From positions 1 through 13,192 of the forward strand of contig CALGTB010000137.1 of the NCBI GenBank assembly GCA_937902285.1: a stretch of 13,192 nucleotides of DNA, read 5' to 3'. Made by a program: the position numbers and the translations under genes. The DNA is from an uncultured Actinomycetes bacterium (GTDB lineage: Bacteria; Actinomycetota; Actinomycetes; S36-B12). The number at the start of each line of letters is the position of its first letter. The first letter of the stretch is position 1. Under the pieces are notes generated by a model. The model saw nothing but the letters and a program-made list of their open reading frames with translations, searched no databases and was not told where the DNA came from. Shown piece by piece: positions 1 to 7,580 of the stretch.

Positions 1-979
1 AAACGAAGCCCGCAGCGATGTTCTGACCCGCCAGCAGCGGGAGGGTGCAGAGCTTGGTGACCGCCTCCCGTGCGCTGTTCGCGTGGATCGTGGCGACGGA
101 CGGCATGCCGCTGTTCATGGCCACGAGCAGGTCGAGGCACTCCGCCTGCCGCACCTCGCCGACGACGAGCCGCGTCGGGCGCATCCGCAGGGCCTCACGC
201 ACCAGCCGCCGCAGGGGGATCTCGCCCGTGCCCTCGAGACTGGCATCGCGCGTCTGCAGCGCCACCCAGTCGGGATGGTCGACGCGCAGCTCGAACACCT
301 CCTCGCACGTGATGAGCCGCTCGCGCCCCGGCACGGAGCCCAGGAGCGCATTGACGAAGGTCGTCTTGCCGCTCTGCGTTCCGCCGGCCACCACGATGTT
401 CAGCCCGGACACCACGGCGGCATCTAGGAACGCGGCCGCCGGGGCCGTCAGCATCCCGCGATCGACCAGGCCCGTCAGGTCGCGCGATCTCACGACGAAC
501 CGGCGCACGTTGACAGCCCAGTGCTGCCGCGTGACGTCGGGGATGACGACGTGCAGGCGGCTCCCGTCCGGCAGCATCGCGTCGACAAAAGGGGTCGACA
601 GGTCGAGCCGACGACCGGACTGGCGGAGCATCCGCTCGACGAGGTCGCGCACCTGCGCCGCGTCGAGCACGAGGGTGGTGAGCTCGCTCACGCCGTCGCG
701 GGCCACGAACACACGCCCCGGGTCGTTGATCCACAGCTCCTCGACATCAGGGTCGTCGAAGTACTGCTGGAGCGGCCCGAACCCCGCCACGGCCGAGAAC
801 GCGTGCTGGGTCAGTGCCCGCGCCTCACCTGAACTCCCGCCGTCCGACCGCTCCATCAGTACGTCGGCCACGGCTGCGTCGACGAGCTCGCGCACCGACG
901 CCGGATCGCTCAGCGGGTCGATGCCGCGTGAGCGCACGCCGTCACGCACCCGATCCTCAACTGCAGTCAGGACGTCCAT
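1..979 (-). CDS. cpaF: CpaF/TadA-family secretion ATPase (Flp/Tad pilus motor), partial
   Basis: Hexameric cytoplasmic NTPase of the type II/IV secretion superfamily; in Tad systems it powers pilin assembly or secretion at the inner membrane. I see 326 residues from an ATG at 979, and the frame is still open at base 1, so the C-terminus lies off the window. The N-terminal domain spans about residues 1-170, including the FGPL...VEELWIN signature at 67-85. Walker A is GGTQSGKTT (199-207, K205), Walker B LVVGEV (271-276) and the His box TIHAN (297-301). An in-frame TGA sits just upstream of the start, with GGGGG five bases before it; GTG six bases upstream is an alternative start. The gene appears to be first in an operon heading left, where tadB/tadC-like genes would be expected. 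Family assignment is firm; the exact substrate pilus is inferred. Confidence 0.93.
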   Translation of the reverse strand, partial: MDVLTAVEDRVRDGVRSRGIDPLSDPASVRELVDAAVADVLMERSDGGSSGEARALTQHAFSAVAGFGPLQQYFDDPDVEELWINDPGRVFVARDGVSELTTLVLDAAQVRDLVERMLRQSGRRLDLSTPFVDAMLPDGSRLHVVIPDVTRQHWAVNVRRFVVRSRDLTGLVDRGMLTAPAAAFLDAAVVSGLNIVVAGGTQSGKTTFVNALLGSVPGRERLITCEEVFELRVDHPDWVALQTRDASLEGTGEIPLRRLVREALRMRPTRLVVGEVRQAECLDLLVAMNSGMPSVATIHANSAREAVTKLCTLPLLAGQNIAAGFV

Positions 980-1064
980 CGGCACCCCCGATCACGTACT
1001 CCCGAACCTCGGGCAGCGACCGTAAGCCGAGGAAACGCAACGTGAACAGGGGCAATCCTGCGCC

Positions 1065-1073
1065 TGTGGACAA
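1065..1073 (-). promoter_or_regulatory. DnaA-box-type 9-mer TTGTCCACA
   Basis: On the minus strand these bases read TTGTCCACA, the 9-mer preferred by DnaA of high-GC actinobacteria (streptomycetes, mycobacteria). It lies in the 160-base divergent region between the secretion ATPase and the glycoside hydrolase. Only one box is seen, so this is not an origin. It could be a DnaA-responsive promoter site or a titration site, or a chance match. The sequence match is direct; function is inferred. Confidence 0.4.
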
Positions 1074-1127
1074 CCCGCCGAGTTCAGTGCAGTCGTCAAG
1101 CGAGCACAGCATGGACCGTGACTCGGC

Positions 1128-1133
1128 TACCGT
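1128..1133 (+). promoter_or_regulatory. -10 element TACCGT, leaderless arrangement
   Basis: TACCGT fits the actinobacterial -10 consensus TANNNT and ends six bases before the ATG at 1140, so transcription would begin at or next to the start codon. No Shine-Dalgarno sequence precedes that ATG, which agrees with a leaderless message. No convincing -35 is visible. Confidence 0.45.
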
Positions 1134-1139
1134 CAGCGC

Positions 1140-2546
1140 ATGCCGAATGACCGCCGTCACCCTTGGTCCCGACTGCGCGCGGTGGCCATCGTCACCGCCA
1201 CGATCACCGCCGCCAGCGCCTTGGCCACCGGCGGCATTCCCGCCCAGGCGGCGACCCCGACGATAGTTCCGGTCGCCCTGGACGCGTGCCGCAACCCGGG
1301 CAACGCCTTCGTGTCGCTCGAGGTCGCCCCCGAGGTCACCGGGCCGGTACCCATGGCAGCGGGCTACTACCGCCTGTGGGATATGGCGGTGGCGTGGAAG
1401 GACGTCAACCCCGCGCGCGGCGTCTTCACCTGGGCGACCCTTGACCAGCGCGTGGCGCAGGCAGAGGCCTCCGGCGCCATCCCCATGCTCGTGCTGGGCC
1501 TGACCCCCCAGTGGGCCGCGGCTGATCCCAGTGCCGGTGATCCCCGATGGGGGGCGGGCACGGCGAGCCCGCCCGCCGACATGAACACCTTCCAGTCCTA
1601 CGTGGACGCCGTTGTCTCCCGCTACGGAACACGCATCGGCGCCTACGAGGTGTGGAACGAGGCCAACCTGCCCACCTTCTGGACCGGCACGCCCGTGCAG
1701 ATGGCGAACATGACTCAGATCGCCTACTACACGATCAAGGCGAAGAGCCCCGGAGCGATCGTCACAGCCGCCTCCGTCACCACACGCCTGCGCGGCCCGA
1801 TGAAGAAGTTCGTCACGCCCTATGTGAAGGCGCTCGCATCCGCGGGAAGCCCTGTTGACGCCCTCGCCATTCATTCGTACCCGGCCGGCACCGCAGGGCC
1901 TGCGCAGCGGGCCCTCGACGTGCAGAACTGGCAGACAGTCGTGGAGTTCGCCGCCGGACCCGGGGCAGACATCCTCGACAAGCAGGTGTGGGACACCGAG
2001 GTGAACTACGGCCTGGCCGGGCCCGGTTCGACCCCCGGCACCGACTACACGGACGCCCAGGGCGCGGACCTCATCACCCAGACCTTCGCCGACTCCCTCG
2101 AACTGGGCATCGATGCCACGTTCTGGTACCTCTACACCGCCGCGCCGTTCGACCTGCTCGGAGTCCAGCTGTGGGCGGGAACCCCTGCATCGCTCGCGGC
2201 CTGGAACTCAGCGCGATCGACGTACAAGGCGGGGGCAGACCTCTGCTCGGGAGTCAGCGCGCCCGGCGAGATCACCGACATCGAGGGAGAGTGCAAGGGC
2301 AAGGGCAGTGATTGCAGGGTCGTCATCACCGGTACCAGCACCGGCCTGGCCGGCAGGTCGTACATCTACTACGCGCGCGTCGGCCGTGGCAGCAAGGCGG
2401 CGTACACGCCCGTCGGCATCGGACTGATCTCATCGGACGGGTCATTCCGCTACACGTACCGACCCAAGTCATTCCGCGACGGCGACCCGGGCTACATCAC
2501 CGTCGGATCGATCACGTCTGAGACCGTCGGGATCGAACGGGACTAG
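1140..2546 (+). CDS. Secreted clan GH-A glycoside hydrolase-like protein (cellulase/GH39-like)
   Basis: Predicted exported glycoside hydrolase of 468 residues. Residues 1-37 form a signal peptide: basic start, hydrophobic core at about 14-31, and AQA at 35-37 with cleavage before A38. A TIM-barrel-like region covers about 40-365. Y-E-V-W-N-E places the likely acid/base at E174, preceded by N173 as in clan GH-A; HSY at 245-247 and W-D-T-E with E287 as the likely nucleophile complete the pattern. Residues about 370-468 form a separate small beta-rich domain with two close cysteines (C385, C392), perhaps Ig-like. There is no LPXTG motif, so the product is probably released or carbohydrate-bound. 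It is monocistronic, divergent from the secretion ATPase, and has a leaderless-type promoter. Substrate cannot be told: GH5, GH39 and related families share these motifs. Confidence 0.82.
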   Translation: MPNDRRHPWSRLRAVAIVTATITAASALATGGIPAQAATPTIVPVALDACRNPGNAFVSLEVAPEVTGPVPMAAGYYRLWDMAVAWKDVNPARGVFTWATLDQRVAQAEASGAIPMLVLGLTPQWAAADPSAGDPRWGAGTASPPADMNTFQSYVDAVVSRYGTRIGAYEVWNEANLPTFWTGTPVQMANMTQIAYYTIKAKSPGAIVTAASVTTRLRGPMKKFVTPYVKALASAGSPVDALAIHSYPAGTAGPAQRALDVQNWQTVVEFAAGPGADILDKQVWDTEVNYGLAGPGSTPGTDYTDAQGADLITQTFADSLELGIDATFWYLYTAAPFDLLGVQLWAGTPASLAAWNSARSTYKAGADLCSGVSAPGEITDIEGECKGKGSDCRVVITGTSTGLAGRSYIYYARVGRGSKAAYTPVGIGLISSDGSFRYTYRPKSFRDGDPGYITVGSITSETVGIERD

Positions 2547-2604
2547 CCGATCGGCCCGCCGGTGGCGCACCAACGCGCATCGCTGACGGATGGCTATGGC
2601 TGCG

Positions 2605-3450
2605 CTACGAGTCGGCGATGCTCACCCACGCCATACCGGTGATGGGGGCCGGGCCGATCCGGTCATCGGGATCGCGGGTGTCCTCCGTGAAGGACACGAT
2701 GATGGACGCCTGATCCGCGCTCAGGCGGACCTCCCAGGAACGCCCGTCTCCCGTTCCCTCCGGTGGCATCTGCCGCAGCCAGGACAGGTCCCCCGAGGAT
2801 CCATGGGACACCGCGGAGGACTCATCGACACTCGCCGCAACCGCGGCCTCCAGATCGTGCATGCTGGCCTGAGCCGCGCTGACCGCCGTGCGAAGGCGCA
2901 TGCTCGTCCGCTCGGTGAAGCGCAGGTACACGAGCCAGTGGTTGGGTCCGCCCTCACGGTCACCCGCGAACCCCGTGTCCTCCGTGATCCACACGGAAAG
3001 TCCCGCGTCGGGCCCCTCGCCGAAGATCCGCGCCGTGGCCTCCCACTCGAATCCGTCCACGAGCCTGCCTGGGGGGATGGTCGTCACCACCGACGCCATC
3101 GCGGCGTCGTCGTCACTGGCGGAGAGGGCGTCTGACGGTTCGGCATGAACGGCTTGCTGCAGCTCGTCCTCGGCCGCGCGGAGCCGATCGGCCACCGCCT
3201 TCAGCGATGGGTCGGGCAGCAAGGACGGCATGCCGACCGCGAGCAGGCGGTCCCACGCATCCTGAGCGGAGATCTCGGTGCGGCCGTATTCGGCATACTC
3301 GCGCGGACTGAAGTTGACGAGGACGAAGCGGCCGTCCTGCAGGCCGACCGAGTACTGGTCCGTCTGACTCTCAACGACCACGACCCGGCCGAAACCATCG
3401 CCCCGCGCCTCGATGAAGTCGCGCATGTGTGCCAGTCGGCGCTCGTCCAT
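2605..3450 (-). CDS. Conserved hypothetical protein, 281 aa
   Basis: I do not recognise this family. The ATG at 3450 was chosen because AAGGAG lies five bases upstream; the open frame extends further upstream but without a comparable signal. The protein is acidic and has no signal peptide or membrane segment, so it is probably cytoplasmic. Residues 1-80 look like a small alpha/beta domain with hydrophobic strands at about 22-46. A helical, charged linker follows (about 81-120), then a beta-rich part (about 120-185), a helix (about 183-210) and a final strand region (about 237-278). Two stretches resemble each other, each starting W-E and ending T-E-D-T (136-159 and 239-258), which may be a weak internal duplication. 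It converges on the glycoside hydrolase gene, with 58 bases between the stops, and lies 164 bases downstream of the FAD oxidase gene. Confidence 0.72.
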   Translation of the reverse strand: MDERRLAHMRDFIEARGDGFGRVVVVESQTDQYSVGLQDGRFVLVNFSPREYAEYGRTEISAQDAWDRLLAVGMPSLLPDPSLKAVADRLRAAEDELQQAVHAEPSDALSASDDDAAMASVVTTIPPGRLVDGFEWEATARIFGEGPDAGLSVWITEDTGFAGDREGGPNHWLVYLRFTERTSMRLRTAVSAAQASMHDLEAAVAASVDESSAVSHGSSGDLSWLRQMPPEGTGDGRSWEVRLSADQASIIVSFTEDTRDPDDRIGPAPITGMAWVSIADS

Positions 3451-3614
3451 GGATACTCCTTCGCGGGCTGCGACGAGATGCACCACCTGCCACCACGCGG
3501 TCAGTCCCAGCACCCGCGCGGCAGAGGTGGCCGGTCGGGAGCGCCGTGATCGCGTCAACAGGCAGATGTCGAGCACCATCGAAGAACAACGTGCCAAGGC
3601 TACGCGAACTGGAG

Positions 3615-5213
3615 TCAGTCGATCAGCACGCCCGGGTTGAGTCGGCCCGCCGGGTCGACCGCGCTCTTGGCGGCACGCAGCACGGCTGCGAACGGCTCCG
3701 GACGCTGCCGGTCGTACCACTCCCGGTGGTCGCGGCCCACAGCGTGATGGTGCGTGATCGTGCCGCCCGCTGCGATGATCGCGTCACTGGCCGCACGCTT
3801 CATCTCGTGCCAGCGCTCCTCCTCCGCTCCGCGCACGACCGGTGCGAGAACCGTGTAGTAGAGGGCGGGGCCGTCGGGGTAGACATGGCTGAACCGGCAG
3901 CTCACGCGGCAGGGCTCACCGAGCGCGGCTCGGGTCGCCCCGACGACCGACTCGTGGAAGGCAGGGAACCGGTCCCAGGTGACCGCGGTCTCGAACGTGT
4001 CGGAGAGGACGCCGAGGCGGGTCAGCAGGTCGCGCAGGTACGGCATCTGCAGGAAGGCTGAGCGCCAGGCGCCCTCCGCCTGGTCCCCGGCTGCTCCCTC
4101 GCCGCGGGCCGAGCTGGCATCGACGTCGTCCCACGTGCCGCCGTGCGAGGCGCAATGGGCCAGCGCCAGTCCCAGCCAGTGGTCGACAGGATGCTCGGCC
4201 GACTCGAACCCGAGCACGAGCACCGCGTGCGCACCGTCGCCCGACCCGGTCTGGGCGGCCTCGAGCGGATCGAGCAGCCGGCAGTTCGCGGGGTCGAGCC
4301 CCGACTGGACGACCGCGCGCACCGCGCCCGCGCCCGCCATGAAGGACGGGAAGCGCACCGAGCATGAGGCACGGAACGTCGGCCGGGTCTGCAGCCGCAC
4401 CCATGCCTCGGTGATGATGCCGAGGATCCCCTCCGAGCCCAGGAGCATGCGGTCCGGGCTCGGCCCGGCGCCCGATCCCGGCAGCCGACGCGACTGCCAC
4501 TCGCCAAGGGGCGTCACCGCACGGATGCTCTCGACGACGTCGTCGATGTGGGTGAGCCGCGTGGCGTAGTGCCCACTGGCCCGCGTCGCAAGCCACCCGC
4601 CGAGGGTCGAGAGCTCGAAGGACTGCGGATAGAAGCGGAGCGTCAGGCCCGACGGGCGCAGCTGCTCCTCGAGCCGGGGACCGCTCGCACCGGCCTGGAT
4701 TCGCGCCGCACGGGAGACCGGGTCGACCTCGAGCACCTGATCAAGCCGGCTGAGGTCGATGGTCAGGGCACCGGCGAAGCTGGACGGCAGCCGCGGCTCC
4801 ACTCCGCCCACGACGCTGGTTCCGCCGCCGTAGGGCACCACGGCGGCGTTGGCGCCGTCCGCCCATTCGAGCAGCGCGAGGACATCGGCCTCGTCCCGAG
4901 GATGCGCCACCAGGTCGGGAGCATGGTCGTATCGACCGCGCAGCGCCCGCACGACGTCGAGGTAACTGCGGCCGTAGGCATGGCCCGCGCGCGAGGCAGG
5001 ATCGAGGGTGCACAGGTCGCCCAGTGGGCCCTCGGGCAGGGGCAGCCGTGGGGCTGGCAGCTGCGCCGCACTCACCGGCACGGGCTGCTCCGGCGCGAGT
5101 TCGCCGAAGCCCAGCATCGCGCGGAGGCCAGCGGCCATCGCCTCGGCCGGGGCACCGTCGATCACGGCATCTGCGAAGCCCCACCCCCATGGATTGCGGA
5201 CTCGACCGATCAT
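3615..5213 (-). CDS. FAD-binding oxidase, alkyldihydroxyacetonephosphate synthase-like
   Basis: Flavoprotein of the VAO/PCMH fold, 532 residues, close to the usual length of actinobacterial AGPS homologues. AGPS exchanges the acyl chain of acyl-DHAP for a fatty alcohol in ether-lipid synthesis. The N-terminus carries the W-G-W-G motif (9-12) typical of the group. FAD-binding segments are PYGGGTSVVGG (127-137), the stretch at 202-225 (S-T-L-G-G-W through H-I-D-D) and GSEGILGIITEA (259-270). The C-terminal HHH (488-490) matches the essential histidine cluster of AGPS, and the C-terminus ends in the usual D-P-x-G-x-L-N-P-G. The ATG at 5213 begins the homologous region, though its ribosome site is weak. 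No ether-lipid partner gene is nearby, so a different 2-hydroxy-acid or lipid substrate is possible. It is divergent from the isochorismatase-like cassette. Confidence 0.85.
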   Translation of the reverse strand: MIGRVRNPWGWGFADAVIDGAPAEAMAAGLRAMLGFGELAPEQPVPVSAAQLPAPRLPLPEGPLGDLCTLDPASRAGHAYGRSYLDVVRALRGRYDHAPDLVAHPRDEADVLALLEWADGANAAVVPYGGGTSVVGGVEPRLPSSFAGALTIDLSRLDQVLEVDPVSRAARIQAGASGPRLEEQLRPSGLTLRFYPQSFELSTLGGWLATRASGHYATRLTHIDDVVESIRAVTPLGEWQSRRLPGSGAGPSPDRMLLGSEGILGIITEAWVRLQTRPTFRASCSVRFPSFMAGAGAVRAVVQSGLDPANCRLLDPLEAAQTGSGDGAHAVLVLGFESAEHPVDHWLGLALAHCASHGGTWDDVDASSARGEGAAGDQAEGAWRSAFLQMPYLRDLLTRLGVLSDTFETAVTWDRFPAFHESVVGATRAALGEPCRVSCRFSHVYPDGPALYYTVLAPVVRGAEEERWHEMKRAASDAIIAAGGTITHHHAVGRDHREWYDRQRPEPFAAVLRAAKSAVDPAGRLNPGVLID

Positions 5214-5284
5214 GACCGCATCATGCCGCTCTGGAGTGATGGGCGCGGCGCGTCGGCGACCATGTTCGGTTATCGCGCGTTCCC

Positions 5285-5300
5285 GGAGTGCTCGCGCTCC
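5285..5300. promoter_or_regulatory. Imperfect palindrome in the oxidase/isochorismatase divergent region
   Basis: GGAGTGC-TC-GCGCTCC is a 16-base near-perfect inverted repeat (seven-base arms with one G-T type mismatch). It sits about 70 bases from the oxidase start and 80 bases from the hydrolase start, where a regulator of both units could bind. The rest of 5214-5382 shows no clear -35/-10 pair. In such GC-rich DNA a repeat of this size can occur by chance. Confidence 0.25.
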
Positions 5301-5382
5301 CCCTATTGCGACAGATGCGGCACGCTCGACTGGACGCGCGCAGTGGAGCGGCGCGACCCGCCACCATCGACCAGGAGACACC

Positions 5383-5994
5383 GTGAACCCCGACACCACC
5401 GCCCTCATCCTCGTCGGATACCAGAACGACTACTTCGCCAAGGACGGCATCCTGCGTGGCGTCGTGGAGGATCCGCATGGCGTCGACCGCGTCCTCGACA
5501 ACACCCTCGCCTTCGTGCGCGCACTGGCGCCGACCGGCGCCACCATCATCGCGACGCCGATCATCCTGGCCTCGGACTACCGGGCCATGGCCAGCCCGGT
5601 CGGCATCCTCAACACGATGAAGGAGGTCGGGGCGTTCAAGGAGGGTGCCACCGGCGCAGAGAACATCCCCGAGCTGGACGAGTTCGGCGATCGCATCGTG
5701 TACGTGAGCGGCAAGGTCGGCTTCAACGCCTTCTCGAACACCACGCTGGGCGACGTGCTGCGCGACCGCGGCATTGAGAACGTCCTGGTGTGCGGCATGG
5801 TCACCTCGCTGTGCATCGACTCGACCGGACGCGCCGCCTACGAGCGCGGCTACAACGTCACGATCCTGTCGGACTGCTCGTCGGCCCGTACCGACACCGA
5901 GCACCAGTTCTTCTGCGACAACGTGTTCCCCCTGTACGGCCGGGCCGCCAGCAGCCTCGAGGTCCTCGACGAGATGGCGGGCGTGTCGGTCTAG
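5383..5994 (+). CDS. Isochorismatase-family cysteine hydrolase-like protein
   Basis: Cytoplasmic protein of 203 residues with the isochorismatase/nicotinamidase fold. The GTG start is fixed by AGGAG at 5373-5377, five bases upstream. Family hydrolases use an Asp-Lys-Cys triad. Here the lysine (K111, in S-G-K-V-G-F-N-A-F) and the cysteine (C144, in G-M-V-T-S-L-C) with its preceding V-T are present. The first motif reads V-G-Y-Q-N-D-Y-F, so G12 stands where most members have the catalytic aspartate of D-x-Q; D16 is the nearest acidic residue. The protein may use another acid, have altered chemistry, or be a non-catalytic binder. It is the first gene of a plus-strand cassette, 32 bases before the histidine kinase. 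The real substrate is unknown; family membership is firm. Confidence 0.88.
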   Translation: MNPDTTALILVGYQNDYFAKDGILRGVVEDPHGVDRVLDNTLAFVRALAPTGATIIATPIILASDYRAMASPVGILNTMKEVGAFKEGATGAENIPELDEFGDRIVYVSGKVGFNAFSNTTLGDVLRDRGIENVLVCGMVTSLCIDSTGRAAYERGYNVTILSDCSSARTDTEHQFFCDNVFPLYGRAASSLEVLDEMAGVSV

Positions 5995-6026
5995 CCGGCA
6001 CGCCACCGGGAGCGACGTACTCCGCC

Positions 6027-7580
6027 ATGACCCTCGACGCCGGCGACCGGCTGCTCGCCACCGACCTGCACGTCGAGGCGACGAGCCGGCTCATGGAGGC
6101 GCTGGTCGAGTCGGAGAACCGCATGCGGCGACGCGTGGAGCTCCTCTCGGATGCGGTGATCGAGACGGACGCCGACGGCGTCCTGGTGTTCCTCAACCGC
6201 GCATGGCAGACGCTGACCGGACTCGACGGGAGGGAATGCCTGGGCCGCGCCCCGGGCGACTTCTTCCCGGACGAGTGCCGGGCTTCCGTGGAGTGCGTCC
6301 TCTCCGACCACACCGGCGACCATCACGAACTGTCGACCTACCTCCACCACGTGGACGGACGGACCGTCCGCGTGGCCCTGACGACGTCGATGATCCCCGC
6401 AGGCGGCGTTGTCGCCGTCCTGCGCGACATCACCAAGGAGCACGACGACCAGGCGGAGCTCAGCAAGCTCTCCCTCGTCGCCAGCTCGACGAGAAACCTG
6501 GTCATCATCACCGATGAGCGCGGCCGGATCGACTGGGTCAATCCCGCCTTCGAGGAGAGGACGGGCTACCGCCTCGCGGAGGTGCAGGGTCGCCGGCCCG
6601 GCTCGTTCCTGCAGGGGCCGGGGACCGACATGGAGGCCGTGGACAGGGTCCGCACCGCGATCCGTGACGGGGATCCGGTCAACGAGGAACTGCTCAACTA
6701 CACGAAGTCGGGCGATCCCTACTGGGTCGAGCTCAACGTCACGCCGGTCACCGGCATCGACGGAAGGATCGAGCGGTTCATCTCGGTTCAGGCCGAGACC
6801 ACCGAGCGCAAGCGGGTGGAGCGCATGAAGACGCAGTTCGTCTCGACCGTGAGCCACGAACTGCGCACGCCGCTCACGGCGATCAGCGGAGTCATCGGAC
6901 TCCTCGCCGGCGGGGTCGCCGGACCCGTTCCCGAGGAGGCGAAGGCCCTGCTCGACATCGGGCAGAAGAACAGCGAGCGGCTCACACTGCTCATCAACGA
7001 CCTGCTGGACATGGAGCGGCTGGTCGAGGGCGGCCTTCCCCTCGACTGCCGGGTCCAGCCCCTCCTGCCCATTCTCCAGCTCGCCGTGGACGACAACCGG
7101 CCGTACGCGGGCACGTACGACGTGCGCCTCACTCTCACCGATACGTGCGGCGATGTGCTCGTCTGCGTGGACCGCCTGCGCCTCGTGCAGGTGCTCACGA
7201 ACCTCCTCTCCAACTCGTGCAAGTTCGCCCCCGTGCACACGTCGGTCGAGGTGTCGACGATCCGCGGCGACGGTTGCGTGCGCATCTGCGTCCACGACTC
7301 GGGCCCGGGCATCCCTGACGAGTTCCGCTCCTCGATCTTCGAGAAGTTCTCGCAGGCCGACGCGTCGGACACCCGCTCGCGGGGAGGCACCGGGCTGGGA
7401 CTGGCCATCTCCAAGGAGCTCGTCGAGCGCATGGGTGGCTCCATCGGCTTCGACACGACGCTGGGAGTGGGCACCACGTTCTTCATCGACCTGCCGGTCG
7501 CACCCGCCGCGGTGGCGGGCAGCATGACTGACCCTCGACAGGCGCGACTCGTGGGCAACTGTCAGGATCACCAGCCATGA
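6027..7580 (+). CDS. Soluble PAS/LOV-like-PAS sensor histidine kinase
   Basis: A 517-residue sensor kinase with no transmembrane segment, so it senses an internal signal. Order: short N-terminal helix (about 1-38), PAS domain (about 39-136), second PAS (about 150-260), HisKA with phosphoacceptor H277 in S-H-E-L-R-T-P, then HATPase_c with N box around N392-N396, G1 DSGPG (424-428), F box IFEKFS (437-442) and G2 GGTGLGL (453-459). The second PAS resembles a LOV domain (SFLQGPGTD at 193-201, N-Y-T-K-S-G-D-P-Y-W at 224-233), but P191 occupies the place of the flavin-binding cysteine, so classical photochemistry is not expected. The start is the first ATG after the hydrolase; GGGAG lies rather far upstream (14 bases). 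No response regulator is adjacent, so its partner lies elsewhere. The stop overlaps the next gene. Confidence 0.92.
   Translation: MTLDAGDRLLATDLHVEATSRLMEALVESENRMRRRVELLSDAVIETDADGVLVFLNRAWQTLTGLDGRECLGRAPGDFFPDECRASVECVLSDHTGDHHELSTYLHHVDGRTVRVALTTSMIPAGGVVAVLRDITKEHDDQAELSKLSLVASSTRNLVIITDERGRIDWVNPAFEERTGYRLAEVQGRRPGSFLQGPGTDMEAVDRVRTAIRDGDPVNEELLNYTKSGDPYWVELNVTPVTGIDGRIERFISVQAETTERKRVERMKTQFVSTVSHELRTPLTAISGVIGLLAGGVAGPVPEEAKALLDIGQKNSERLTLLINDLLDMERLVEGGLPLDCRVQPLLPILQLAVDDNRPYAGTYDVRLTLTDTCGDVLVCVDRLRLVQVLTNLLSNSCKFAPVHTSVEVSTIRGDGCVRICVHDSGPGIPDEFRSSIFEKFSQADASDTRSRGGTGLGLAISKELVERMGGSIGFDTTLGVGTTFFIDLPVAPAAVAGSMTDPRQARLVGNCQDHQP

Noticed and set aside
359..385. Gln in place of Gly in the CpaF Walker A (GGTQSGKTT)
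   Set aside because: The P-loop lysine and following threonines are intact, and G-G-T-Q-x-G-K-T variants are, as I recall, common in actinobacterial CpaF proteins. Not a sign of inactivity.
957..1874. Minus-strand frame of 305 codons overlapping the glycoside hydrolase and the secretion ATPase start
   Set aside because: Opposite a gene with clear signal peptide and catalytic motifs; composition is low-complexity and it would overlap both real genes.
2547..2604. Bidirectional terminator between the convergent glycoside hydrolase and the 281-aa gene
   Set aside because: Only short, poor GC pairings are visible and no T-tract; I cannot define a convincing hairpin.
3451..3614. Extra N-terminal coding sequence or small gene upstream of the 281-aa protein
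   Set aside because: The frame is open, but no start there has a ribosome site and the codons lack protein-like pattern; the AAGGAG-preceded ATG at 3450 is clearly better. No promoter could be fixed with confidence in this stretch.
4548..5777. Plus-strand frame of 409 codons opposite the FAD oxidase
   Set aside because: Runs antisense to conserved FAD-binding motifs and out of frame through the isochorismatase-like gene.
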